64,000 bases of DNA from Prochlorococcus sp. AG-363-B11 (GTDB lineage Bacteria; Cyanobacteriota; Cyanobacteriia; PCC-6307; Cyanobiaceae), in assembly GCA_003278425.1 (NCBI GenBank), contig QCFE01000009.1:1-64000 (forward strand), in the 5' to 3' direction. A model generated the notes under the pieces. It was not told the DNA's origin, made no database searches, and saw only the letters and a list, made by a program, of their open reading frames with translations. Both the position numbers and the translations under genes were made by a program. Positions 55,424-63,976 of the stretch are shown here, one piece after another (position 1 is the first letter of the stretch; every line of letters begins with the position of its first letter).

Positions 55424-56485
55424 GTGAATGAATTACATTTAGAAATTACTAATCTCAGTCACCACTATGGGGATCCTACTAGTAATGGCCAAACTTTAAA
55501 TTCAGTCAACTTATCTCTATACAAAGGAGAATTATTAGGGTTACTTGGTCCTTCGGGTTGCGGAAAGACCACTTTGCTTCGCTTAATTGCTGGTTTTGAG
55601 AGGCCCTCTTTAGGATCTATTTTCTTTGAAGAACAAACTATCTCTTCTCCTACATATCTATTACCTCCTGAGAGAAGAGGAATTGGTATGGTATTTCAAG
55701 ATTATGCATTATTCCCCCACTTAAATGTATGGGACAATGTTTGCTTTGGATTAGCCTATTCAGTTGACAAAAGTAGAGCCAGTTGGCTTTTGGAATTGCT
55801 AGGTCTTGAGAATTTACATAGGAGGTTTCCTCACGAACTGTCTGGAGGACAACGACAAAGACTTGGTTTGGCAAGAGCTTTGGCCCCTGGGACATCATTA
55901 GTACTTTTGGATGAACCTTTTAGTAGTCTTGATGTGGAAGTTAGGCTCAGATTGAGAAACGAATTATCTAGGGTTTTGAATACATGTTCGGCATCAGGTA
56001 TTTTGGTGACTCATGATCCACAAGAAGCCCTTGGTATATGCGATAGAGTTGCAGTAATGAAAGACGGTGTAATTCATCAATGCTCACCCCCTCTTGAGAT
56101 ATTAACAAGGCCTAAAACCCCCTTTATTGGAAATTTTGTGTTACAACAAAATTTAATTAAAATAACTTCGAGAAAGCCATCTTATTCTACACCGTTTGGA
56201 AATATATTTGTAAAATCAAATCTTATTAAAGAGACTCCTAATATTATTATGGTTGATGATCAATCCTTTGAAATTGTTTCTAACAAGTGTGGAATAGGTA
56301 TTATCAAAGGTAAGGAGTTCCGAAACACAGAATGGATTTTCCGGATTGAATATCAAAATCAAATTCTACGAGTCTCAGCACCTTTAGACTCAGAGATCAA
56401 TATAGGTGATAATTGTGATTTGAGGTTTGTAACTGGAAAATACGGATATATGTTCCCAGGGTGTATTTCATGTCTTCTGAAGTAA
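55424..56485 (+). CDS. futC: ABC transporter ATP-binding protein, Fe3+ type (FutC/FbpC-like)
   Basis: LGPSGCGKTTLLRLIAGFE, MVFQDYALFPHLNVWDNV, LSGGQRQRLGLARAL, TOBE-like C-terminus; near ferritin. Confidence 0.82.
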   Translation: MNELHLEITNLSHHYGDPTSNGQTLNSVNLSLYKGELLGLLGPSGCGKTTLLRLIAGFERPSLGSIFFEEQTISSPTYLLPPERRGIGMVFQDYALFPHLNVWDNVCFGLAYSVDKSRASWLLELLGLENLHRRFPHELSGGQRQRLGLARALAPGTSLVLLDEPFSSLDVEVRLRLRNELSRVLNTCSASGILVTHDPQEALGICDRVAVMKDGVIHQCSPPLEILTRPKTPFIGNFVLQQNLIKITSRKPSYSTPFGNIFVKSNLIKETPNIIMVDDQSFEIVSNKCGIGIIKGKEFRNTEWIFRIEYQNQILRVSAPLDSEINIGDNCDLRFVTGKYGYMFPGCISCLLK

Positions 56486-56508
56486 TTAATATCTAAACAT
56501 TAATTTTT

Positions 56509-56643
56509 TCATGCTCTTCCACATTGGCATTTACCGCCCTTCCAATTAGAACATTTCTGCTGCTTGCATTTTTTCTTCTTTAGGGCATAAATAAAAATTC
56601 TATTTTTATTTATGGATGAATCGCCAGACTTATGAAATTCCAT
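56509..56643 (-). CDS. 44-aa Cys-rich small ORF (MEFHKSGDSSINKNRIFIYALKKKKCKQQKCSNWKGGKCQCGRA)
   Basis: ATG...TGA ORF divergent from ferritin, C-terminal cluster CX4CX7CXC; below the track size limit. Confidence 0.45.
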   Translation of the reverse strand: MEFHKSGDSSINKNRIFIYALKKKKCKQQKCSNWKGGKCQCGRA

Positions 56644-56669
56644 CTGTGGTGAGAATTATGAATTGTAAT

Positions 56670-56684
56670 TGAGATTCATTATCA
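56670..56684. promoter_or_regulatory. Candidate Fur box in the 56509(-)/ferritin(+) intergenic region
   Basis: TGAGATTCATTATCA, 12 of the 14 specified positions of TGATAATNATTATCA. Confidence 0.55.
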
Positions 56685-56821
56685 TATATAAGAATATGTT
56701 TATCTTTGTTTTTGTATCTCTTTATATCTTTTTGTTGTATCATTTGATCACCAAGGTTATATTTTCTTCCTTTCAATTTTCCTACTTATTTCCTTGCTAT
56801 TAAACTATTTCCCTTTCTGGT

Positions 56822-57376
56822 ATGACTGATTCAATTCTAAAACGACTGAATTTAAAATCTAGTCCCTCAGGAAGAGCAATAGCTCAGCCAATGGACGAAG
56901 AATTAGTTGAGATGTTATATCAACATCTAACTCTTGAGAGAAGAGCAAGTGCTCAATATTTTGCTATATCCATTTGGTTTGCTGAAAGGGACCTAAGTGG
57001 GTTTTCGAATTTCTTCAAACAAGAATCATTTGATGAACATGAACACGCTACTAATTTTGCTAATTATTTAGTTGCTAGAGGACAAACTGTAGTCCTACAT
57101 GATCTAAACGCCCCTAAACAAAATTGGGATAGTATTGAATCAGTTATAGCGGATTCATTTCAAATGGAGGCTGATGTTACGACTTCTATTCATCAAATCT
57201 ATGCATCAGCTGAAAGATCTAGTGACACAAGAACAAATGTATTTTTGGATCCAATAATTGAAAGTCAAACACAGTCAGAAGATAATTTTGCGCATATATT
57301 ATCAAGGGTTCAATTTGCAAATAATCAACCATCAGCAATTTTGATTATCGATGGTGAAGTAAATTCGAATAAATAA
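56822..57376 (+). CDS. ftn: Ferritin
   Basis: LYQHLTLERRASAQYFAISIWFAERDLSGFSNFFKQESFDEHEHATNFANYL, QSEDNF. Confidence 0.93.
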   Translation: MTDSILKRLNLKSSPSGRAIAQPMDEELVEMLYQHLTLERRASAQYFAISIWFAERDLSGFSNFFKQESFDEHEHATNFANYLVARGQTVVLHDLNAPKQNWDSIESVIADSFQMEADVTTSIHQIYASAERSSDTRTNVFLDPIIESQTQSEDNFAHILSRVQFANNQPSAILIIDGEVNSNK

Positions 57377-57382
57377 TTTTAC

Positions 57383-57658
57383 TTATACTTTTAACTCTAG
57401 TGGCCTGTTGCATAATTCATACAAAAATAATATAGAAATGCTCGATTTATGATAGGAATAGAAATCTCTTGATATTTCAATTAACTCTTGTCTCCTTGTT
57501 TCAAGATTCAATATTTCTGCTAATAGCCTTTTCCTAAGAAACATGTCCTTGGAAACAGTAAGGGAAATTGAGACAGTTTTGTACCTTTGACGAATGTAAT
57601 CGATTTCTCTACATAAACCGCCAATTAAACTATCAGAAATTGTCAATGAATTATTCAT
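57383..57658 (-). CDS. Hypothetical protein, 91 aa
   Basis: ORF between ftn and the Crp-family gene. Confidence 0.55.
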   Translation of the reverse strand: MNNSLTISDSLIGGLCREIDYIRQRYKTVSISLTVSKDMFLRKRLLAEILNLETRRQELIEISRDFYSYHKSSISILFLYELCNRPLELKV

Positions 57659-57666
57659 ATAGAATT

Positions 57667-58260
57667 TTATGCGGATAAAGGTGAATCTTCTACAAATTCC
57701 GGGGCAAGGCTTAAGGTGCTTTCACCAGATGGAGCTAGGAGTAGATCTGCCGATCTAAGTCTGCTTATTAAACGAGTTGATGTAACACGAGTAGAACCAA
57801 TTAATTCACCAATTCTTTCGTGAGTAAGTCTGAAGGGTAATTGACACCAGTCACCACACCTTCTACCGAGCCTATTAACTAAGAGCGCAAATAGAGCCTG
57901 AAGTCTTTGCTCGGCATTTCCTAAATGCCTAATCCTAAGTAATTGAAGTGTCCATTCGTTAACAGCATCAAAGCCAAGTGTTTCAGATGCTTCTGTATCA
58001 CTTCTAAAGGAAAGTTGAGTTAGAGCTTCTACGCATATTCCTTCACTACAGAGTCTATCAGTTCTAAGTTGATCTCCAGATTGAAGGAAGGCTAAGGTCA
58101 TGCCCTCTGTTTCTTCGCAAGGACAATAAACTCTTGCTATTCCTTCAAGAACTTCAAGACATGAGCGTCCTGTTCGACTTGAAGGATCAATAAGAACAGT
58201 TTGACCAACAGATAGCCTTACTTTGGGTACAGGACCGTCAGGTAGAAAACGGTAGTTCAT
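57667..58260 (-). CDS. Crp/Fnr-family transcriptional regulator
   Basis: cNMP-like N-terminus; C-terminal HTH LPFRLTHERIGELIGSTRVTSTRLISRLRSADLL. Confidence 0.85.
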   Translation of the reverse strand: MNYRFLPDGPVPKVRLSVGQTVLIDPSSRTGRSCLEVLEGIARVYCPCEETEGMTLAFLQSGDQLRTDRLCSEGICVEALTQLSFRSDTEASETLGFDAVNEWTLQLLRIRHLGNAEQRLQALFALLVNRLGRRCGDWCQLPFRLTHERIGELIGSTRVTSTRLISRLRSADLLLAPSGESTLSLAPEFVEDSPLSA

Positions 58261-58270
58261 TTATTTTCTC

Positions 58271-58350
58271 AGCTACTTGCTAATGAGAATAATTATCAAA
58301 GTACACCATCGAAGAGCCTTTTTGCAACCGATTCTCAATAGCAAGTAGCT
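58271..58350. repeat. Imperfect long inverted repeat (20-nt arms, 1 mismatch, 40-nt spacer)
   Basis: AGCTACTTGCTAATGAGAAT (58271-58290) and ATTCTCAATAGCAAGTAGCT (58331-58350). Confidence 0.9.
58284..58298. promoter_or_regulatory. Candidate Fur box upstream of the Crp-family gene
   Basis: TGAGAATAATTATCA, 13 of the 14 specified positions of TGATAATNATTATCA; 24 bp upstream of the start codon. Confidence 0.65.
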
Positions 58351-58451
58351 AGTTGCGAGAATATCGATAATGAACACATAGCAGTAAATTTTTATACATA
58401 ATTTATGTGTCTAAATATACAAAGATTGGGGGTTTTTAGAATTTGCAAACA

Positions 58452-58488
58452 AAAAGGGAAAGGAGCTTTTTAAGTCCCTTTCCCTTTT
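58452..58488 (-). terminator. Rho-independent terminator of pcb
   Basis: AAAAGGGAAAGG ... CCTTTCCCTTTT perfect 12-bp stem, ~30 nt after the pcb stop on the minus strand. Confidence 0.85.
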
Positions 58489-58516
58489 ATTGTTAGCAAG
58501 TTTACTTTAGAAGTAA

Positions 58517-59572
58517 TTAACCTGCTGTTATGTTGGCATCTTCCATGTTGTCAAATGCTTGACCTATTCTTCTGAAATCAAAGCCCATTCCTCTTAGGGC
58601 ATGCCATAGATGACCTTGTAAAAAGAAGAATCCTATAAAGAAATGTGCATTGGATAACCAAGCTCTTGCTGTATGAATATTTTCAGGAAGGTTGGCTGTA
58701 TCAGTAAAATAGGGTGCAAATTCAAATTGGAGTTTTAATACTTCTCCGTATAGATCTGTTGGGTAGATTGTTGTATTTGACGAACACCAAAATGCCGCAA
58801 CAAATGCCATATAGGCAGCTCCTGCAAGAGAGTATGAAAGAACTGATTCAGCTGAAAGCAAACCTTTTCCCTTGAATTCAGTATATTCTCCAAAGTTTTT
58901 AGTGGCAATGTGGAATGCTCCACCAATAATTAGAAAGAATGCTAGAAAAGCATGACCTCCCATTACATCTTCCAAACTTGTAATTGATAAGAAATCTGCT
59001 TGATGATTCCAGATCATTCCAAGATCAAGATTGTAGTTAACTTTTCTTGTAAGCCCCTGAGCAGAATCATAAATTCCATGAATTCTTGCCCATTCAACAA
59101 ATTGAATGCTTCCTAGGCCAAGAAAAATCAAATGATGACCAAGTATAAAAGTCAATCTATCTGGATCATCCCATTCAAAATCAAATTTTCTAGCTCTTGA
59201 CTTGTCAGGGTATTTTCCTAGGTCACCTTCATACCTCATGGAATGTAGTAAACCACCTGCACCTAATACAGCGGAAAAAATTAAATGGAGAATTGCTATC
59301 ACTGTGCAACCATAGGGCTCAGTGATTACACCATTTGAGACTCCACCAATGCCAAGACCAGCAAGATGAGGTAAGCATATTAGGTTTTGATTACCCATCG
59401 GAATTGATGAGTCATAACGAGCTAGTTCAAAAAGAGTGAACGCTCCAGCCCAGAACATCATTAAGCCTGCATGAGCTGCATGTGCCGCGATGAATTTACC
59501 TGAACGGTTTGTCACTCCTGAGTTACCCGCGTACCAGTCGTAAGTAACGTTTGGGTTCCCGTATGTCTGCAC
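58517..59572 (-). CDS. pcb: Chlorophyll a/b-binding light-harvesting protein Pcb (IsiA/CP43-like family)
   Basis: MQTYGNPNVTYDWYAGNSGVTNRSGKFIAAHAAHAGLMMFWAGAFTLFELARYD; GTG start; 6-TM antenna family. Confidence 0.96.
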   Translation of the reverse strand: MQTYGNPNVTYDWYAGNSGVTNRSGKFIAAHAAHAGLMMFWAGAFTLFELARYDSSIPMGNQNLICLPHLAGLGIGGVSNGVITEPYGCTVIAILHLIFSAVLGAGGLLHSMRYEGDLGKYPDKSRARKFDFEWDDPDRLTFILGHHLIFLGLGSIQFVEWARIHGIYDSAQGLTRKVNYNLDLGMIWNHQADFLSITSLEDVMGGHAFLAFFLIIGGAFHIATKNFGEYTEFKGKGLLSAESVLSYSLAGAAYMAFVAAFWCSSNTTIYPTDLYGEVLKLQFEFAPYFTDTANLPENIHTARAWLSNAHFFIGFFFLQGHLWHALRGMGFDFRRIGQAFDNMEDANITAG

Positions 59573-59774
59573 GAGAGTTTTTATTTAAGGCTTTTTAAAA
59601 TTATTTGACCATTAAAGAATTTATGAATAGCATTTCACATTGCTTATTATTATTGTAGTTTTTATACTTACAATTGTATTCATCTTCCTTTTCTTGTGTT
59701 TAAATTGAACTAAATCAATGTTATTTGCTAGTGTTCTATGGTTTAGCTCTTTTACCCGAAGCCTCTATTGATAT

Positions 59775-60530
59775 ATGTCTGATCCAATTAATTTAAAAAT
59801 GAACAAACTTGATGGCCGATTTATAGTCAATCGTTTCGAGAAAGAATTTAAAAGGAAATTTTCAGATAAGAGATACCTTTTCATCGTATTAGGGTTATTA
59901 GGTGATTTCGATAGCTTTGAATATATACAGTCAATTAATAAATCTCTCGTACAAATAAAAGATGCAGGAATAGAATTATTTATAGTTGGTATTGGAAACG
60001 ATGAATCCAAGAAAAGATTTTGTGAATATACTAAATTACCATGTAATTACATTCATACTATTAGTGATTCGAACTTACATGACTCCTTATTTATAGAAAA
60101 AGGACTTAAAGTATCCACTTTTCCTCTTTTAAACCTTATATTAATGTGCATGGGAATAGGATCTCCAGGAACATTATGTGAGGTTTTGAGAGGTTATATA
60201 GGGGATTGTAATGCAAAAAAATTATTTAAGAGTGATGAGTTCATATCTATTCCTTTAGTTGGTAAATTAGAATTAAGCCTTTTTAATTATCTTGATAAAA
60301 GAAATGTATTAAGGCCTTTCGAATTAGCCACATTGAGACTACTAAATATGATTGAAGTTTTATCAAACTGGCAAATATATATGATAAATTATCAATACCT
60401 AACTCAGAGAACAGCAACTTTTATAGTTGATGAGGAACTAAACCTTTTATATGATTACTATAGTAAAGGATTGTTAGGTTATTCTGAGAATATGTCAGAG
60501 CCATTGGAATTTATAGATAACTTGATTTAA
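59775..60530 (+). CDS. Peroxiredoxin-like (AhpC/TSA-2, PRXL2-type) protein
   Basis: LLGDFDSFEYIQSI...GIELFIVGIGNDESKKRFCEYTKLP...LLNLILMCMGIGSPGTLCEVLRGYIGD. Confidence 0.75.
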   Translation: MSDPINLKMNKLDGRFIVNRFEKEFKRKFSDKRYLFIVLGLLGDFDSFEYIQSINKSLVQIKDAGIELFIVGIGNDESKKRFCEYTKLPCNYIHTISDSNLHDSLFIEKGLKVSTFPLLNLILMCMGIGSPGTLCEVLRGYIGDCNAKKLFKSDEFISIPLVGKLELSLFNYLDKRNVLRPFELATLRLLNMIEVLSNWQIYMINYQYLTQRTATFIVDEELNLLYDYYSKGLLGYSENMSEPLEFIDNLI

Positions 60531-60543
60531 TAATTAGATCACT

Positions 60544-60759
60544 ATGACTAATATGATATGTAAAAGATGTGGCTCGACTAGTTTAATTGCAGATAGAGCC
60601 TTGGCTGGACGATTGGTTTGTGCCAGATGTGGAGGTCAGGCTGTAAAGGCACCGTCAAAATTGTACTCTAGAAAAATTTCTAATACCTTAGCTAATAAGA
60701 AAACGGTATTATTTATTATTTGTATATTTATAGTTATCTTTTTGGTTGTTGGAATTTAA
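60544..60759 (+). CDS. Small zinc-ribbon protein with C-terminal TM anchor
   Basis: CKRCGSTSLIADRALAGRLVCARCGG; tail VLFIICIFIVIFLVVGI. Confidence 0.7.
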   Translation: MTNMICKRCGSTSLIADRALAGRLVCARCGGQAVKAPSKLYSRKISNTLANKKTVLFIICIFIVIFLVVGI

Positions 60760-60763
60760 CCTA

Positions 60764-61564
60764 TTAACGGGGAAAAGCATTCCAATAACCATTTTGGTTT
60801 ATTAAATTTAAATTGTAGTCGTACAAGTTACTTATGTTAGATTGCGTCATGACTTCAGTCGGTTTCCCATCAGCTATTATTTTACCACTCTTAAGCAAAA
60901 TAACTCTATTAGTCTCTGGAATTATACTTTCTATATTATTTGTCGTATAGAACAATGTTATACCTTCATTGGCTAATTTACGCAGAATATTTAATAATAT
61001 ATACTTAGCCTTTATATCTAGCATAGTAGTTGGTTCGTCTAATAAAAGAATAATAGGTTTATTGATAATTGACCTTGCTATCAAAACAGTTCTTTTTTGC
61101 CCATCTGATAATTCGGAATAATATTTATTTAATTTACAGATGTTCAGTTTCTCAGTAACCTCTTCAAGAAGTTCAAGATGTTCAGGAATTAATTTTTGAT
61201 TATTTATTAAACCAAATGTACCTTGTAAACCTGATAAGATTATATCTCTTGTTTTCATCTCACTTTTAATTCTTTTATCAATCTCTGTACATACGAAACC
61301 AATTTTAGACCTTAATTCCCAGATAGTATTTTTCTCAGAATTAAATATTTTGATGTACGAGTTTTTTTTATAAAGCGGATACTTTAATTTTGTTATTGTT
61401 TTTATAAGAGTCGATTTGCCAGATCCATTAGATCCAATTAGGACAGTATGCTGATCAGTATCTAAGGACAGATTTAAATTATTAAATATGCTTTCTTCAC
61501 TATAATATATATCTGTATTTTTAATTTCAAGCCATTTAGTCGATATCACATTATATTGCTCCAC
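60764..61564 (-). CDS. Orphan ABC transporter ATP-binding protein
   Basis: LIGSNGSGKSTLIKTI, variant signature LSDGQKRTVLIARSI, ILLLDEPTTMLD; no permease gene adjacent. Confidence 0.88.
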   Translation of the reverse strand: MEQYNVISTKWLEIKNTDIYYSEESIFNNLNLSLDTDQHTVLIGSNGSGKSTLIKTITKLKYPLYKKNSYIKIFNSEKNTIWELRSKIGFVCTEIDKRIKSEMKTRDIILSGLQGTFGLINNQKLIPEHLELLEEVTEKLNICKLNKYYSELSDGQKRTVLIARSIINKPIILLLDEPTTMLDIKAKYILLNILRKLANEGITLFYTTNNIESIIPETNRVILLKSGKIIADGKPTEVMTQSNISNLYDYNLNLINQNGYWNAFPR

Positions 61565-61646
61565 ATGGTAAATAATTGAACACTAGAGAATAGAAAAATA
61601 AATAGATATAACCAGTTTAGCCATACTGGTCTTTGGTTATTGGTCA

Positions 61647-62981
61647 TTATATAATTATCAGTACAAGACCAATTGGTACAAGCAATCGAATTGCTAAATT
61701 TAAGTAAATACTTCTTTTATTCTGTTTTTCAAGTCTAGGGTTGGCTGGTGGATATAGCATCGATATGTCTTCATGAACCTTATTTGTGTCTACATTGGTT
61801 GGATGTAATTCCCATGGATGATCTTTTGTTTCAGAGCTTTTAAACCAATCCCAGAAATATTGAACCATTTTATCTTCGCCTAACAACTTAACATTATCCT
61901 TCTCAATGTAACCCATTTGATTATTATAGGTCTGTGTCCTTAGTATCATATAGTCTTCTGCAAAAACTTTATAGAATACTCTATGCTGCAGTTGCCTAAA
62001 TAATAATAAACTCGTAAGAAATTTATTTTTCATGAACTTTCTATAATGTCTAACAATTACCCTCGCTTGATTCTTAGAAAGTGGTATGTGGTCTAGTACT
62101 TGGATATATCTTGCAACTGAAGGATCACCTTTGTATATAACTATTCTTCCAGGAGGCAAAAACTTTATCCTTATAAACTCACCTAGAGATTTATCTTTAT
62201 GTTTATATTTACTTTCTATTTGGTTCTCTTCTCTTGTTATTTCCTGATTAAAGCTTGTTATGACATCTCTGTTGACGTCATTATCTGGTATGGTATCTCC
62301 ATGAACCCAGAATAAATGTAGAATGTCTAGGTGATTCTCTATAATTCTTGCCCAATCGCATTTGAAATCAACAACTACTTCTTCATATTCATAGGAAGCA
62401 ATATCAAAACCATAGTTATTTAGTAAGTGATTATTTATAGTATCAACTACATTAAACTCACTTAAGTTAGTCTTAGCATTTCCGGTATAGTAAATATAAA
62501 TATACCCACCAATTTCTTTACATATATATTGATATAGATGAATTTTTGAAGCATAGTTGTTGTAATTATCATCGACAATATGATTACATGTAATCTTACT
62601 TAAGTTTGTACATTTTCCTTCTGATGAGTATCTAGCACCATGATATGGACAGACGAGTTCACCATCGATGACTTGACCACCTATAAACGAAGCACCTCTA
62701 TGAGGACATAGATCTTTTACGCATCTAAGATTGGATTCTTTATCTTTATATATAACTATTGGTTCATTGTATATCGTCGTGCAATATGGTTTCTCATCAT
62801 TAATATCTTTTGAACTACATATTGCGTACCAACCAAGAAGCCCATTCTTTAGTTGATTAGAGGGCTTATGAGCGTTATTGGCTAGTCTTTTCTCATTATT
62901 TAATTCCGAGATGTTAGTAGAAGTAGAGCTATCACTGCCCAAGCTAACCTTATTAAATTGTGCAATTCCGTCATCGTTCAT
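61647..62981 (-). CDS. Rieske [2Fe-2S] oxygenase, PaO/CAO/Lls1-type, C-terminal TM
   Basis: CPHRGASFIGGQVIDGELVCPYHGARY (CXHX16CX2H) and ENHLDILHLFWVH (EX3DX2HX4H); C-terminal LAIRLLVPIGLVLIII. Confidence 0.93.
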   Translation of the reverse strand: MNDDGIAQFNKVSLGSDSSTSTNISELNNEKRLANNAHKPSNQLKNGLLGWYAICSSKDINDEKPYCTTIYNEPIVIYKDKESNLRCVKDLCPHRGASFIGGQVIDGELVCPYHGARYSSEGKCTNLSKITCNHIVDDNYNNYASKIHLYQYICKEIGGYIYIYYTGNAKTNLSEFNVVDTINNHLLNNYGFDIASYEYEEVVVDFKCDWARIIENHLDILHLFWVHGDTIPDNDVNRDVITSFNQEITREENQIESKYKHKDKSLGEFIRIKFLPPGRIVIYKGDPSVARYIQVLDHIPLSKNQARVIVRHYRKFMKNKFLTSLLLFRQLQHRVFYKVFAEDYMILRTQTYNNQMGYIEKDNVKLLGEDKMVQYFWDWFKSSETKDHPWELHPTNVDTNKVHEDISMLYPPANPRLEKQNKRSIYLNLAIRLLVPIGLVLIII

Positions 62982-63106
62982 AACTTTCTTGACTTTAAAA
63001 GCCTTGTATTTTTGCTTAAAGTCAATTTTGATACTAGCTTATACGGCTCTCAAAAGGTGTTTAAGGAGGTTATTACAAAGGACTGTAACGACTATCAACA
63101 ATGTAG

Positions 63107-63130
63107 TCTCAAGCAAAGCTTTGCTTGAGA
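63107..63130. repeat. 24-bp perfect palindrome
   Basis: TCTCAAGCAAAGCTTTGCTTGAGA. Confidence 0.95.
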
Positions 63131-63185
63131 GAGGTGTTTCATATTGAATTGTCTAGGGATTTGGTAACTTGTGTTGAAACGCTTT

Positions 63186-63365
63186 TTATGAACCTTGTTT
63201 GTTACGGATATATTCTGTAGCTTCTTCGATGTTATTGCAGAATTTACAAGAACCTAAGTAGCAGCCAAGGTAGCGTTGAAATAATCTTTTTCCACCAGTT
63301 AGTTGGTAGGTATGCACTGTTCCTCCTTGGGGTGTGCTGTGAATAAGCTCTGGTAATACAGCCAT
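63186..63365 (-). CDS. 59-aa small hypothetical protein with Cys cluster (MAVLPELIHSTPQGGTVHTYQLTGGKRLFQRYLGCYLGSCKFCNNIEEATEYIRNKQGS)
   Basis: ATG...TAA ORF just below the track cutoff; CX4CX2C. Confidence 0.6.
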   Translation of the reverse strand: MAVLPELIHSTPQGGTVHTYQLTGGKRLFQRYLGCYLGSCKFCNNIEEATEYIRNKQGS

Positions 63366-63976
63366 TTAGATAGGTTGGTTTTTCTAAAAATGCAATTTTT
63401 GAAATAGCTGTGCAATGGGTATTTTTTACTAAATAGCTTTGTTTTGATTTAAAAAGTCTAGGGAACTGGTAGCAAAACCATATTCCTCTATTTATTAAAG
63501 AATAAGAGAATTATATTTACACCCCATTTAATTAGGAATTCATTGTAATTAAAGCTTTTTGCTGGTTTATTATTATAATTAGCTATGTCTTATGAATATT
63601 ATATAATTATCCATTATACCTATTCGAAATTAAATACCATTAAGCTTATATAAGGTATTTTAGCGTTTAGTTTGATGTTTTATATATTGACAAATAGGAT
63701 AGGATTATTTTGTAAGTAAATTACCTACATTGAATAGATATTATACTACTAGATATTAATTTAAATATGAATTCCTTAGGCTATAGTTGGATTTAGATTC
63801 AACTGAATTGACTTGCGCCATTAGCTTGTGAATTTTTTTAGAGTTTCGAAGCATAGATTATCTGGAAAATAAAAAATGATTGCGATAGATAACAGTTTCA
63901 ATAAGCGATGTAAAGTTTTTAGCCTTCTCTGGCAACTTCTGTATATCTTAGATCGGTATTCTATTACATATTACTC

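Noticed and set aside
61600-61660. ATTGGTC...GACCAAT inverted repeat at the 3' end of the Rieske gene
   Set aside because: Short arms with wide AT-rich spacer, partly coding; not convincing as a terminator
63687-63720. TTGACA-like -35 element upstream of the second pcb
   Set aside because: No good -10 at proper spacing and ~285 nt from the start codon; chance match likely in AT-rich DNA
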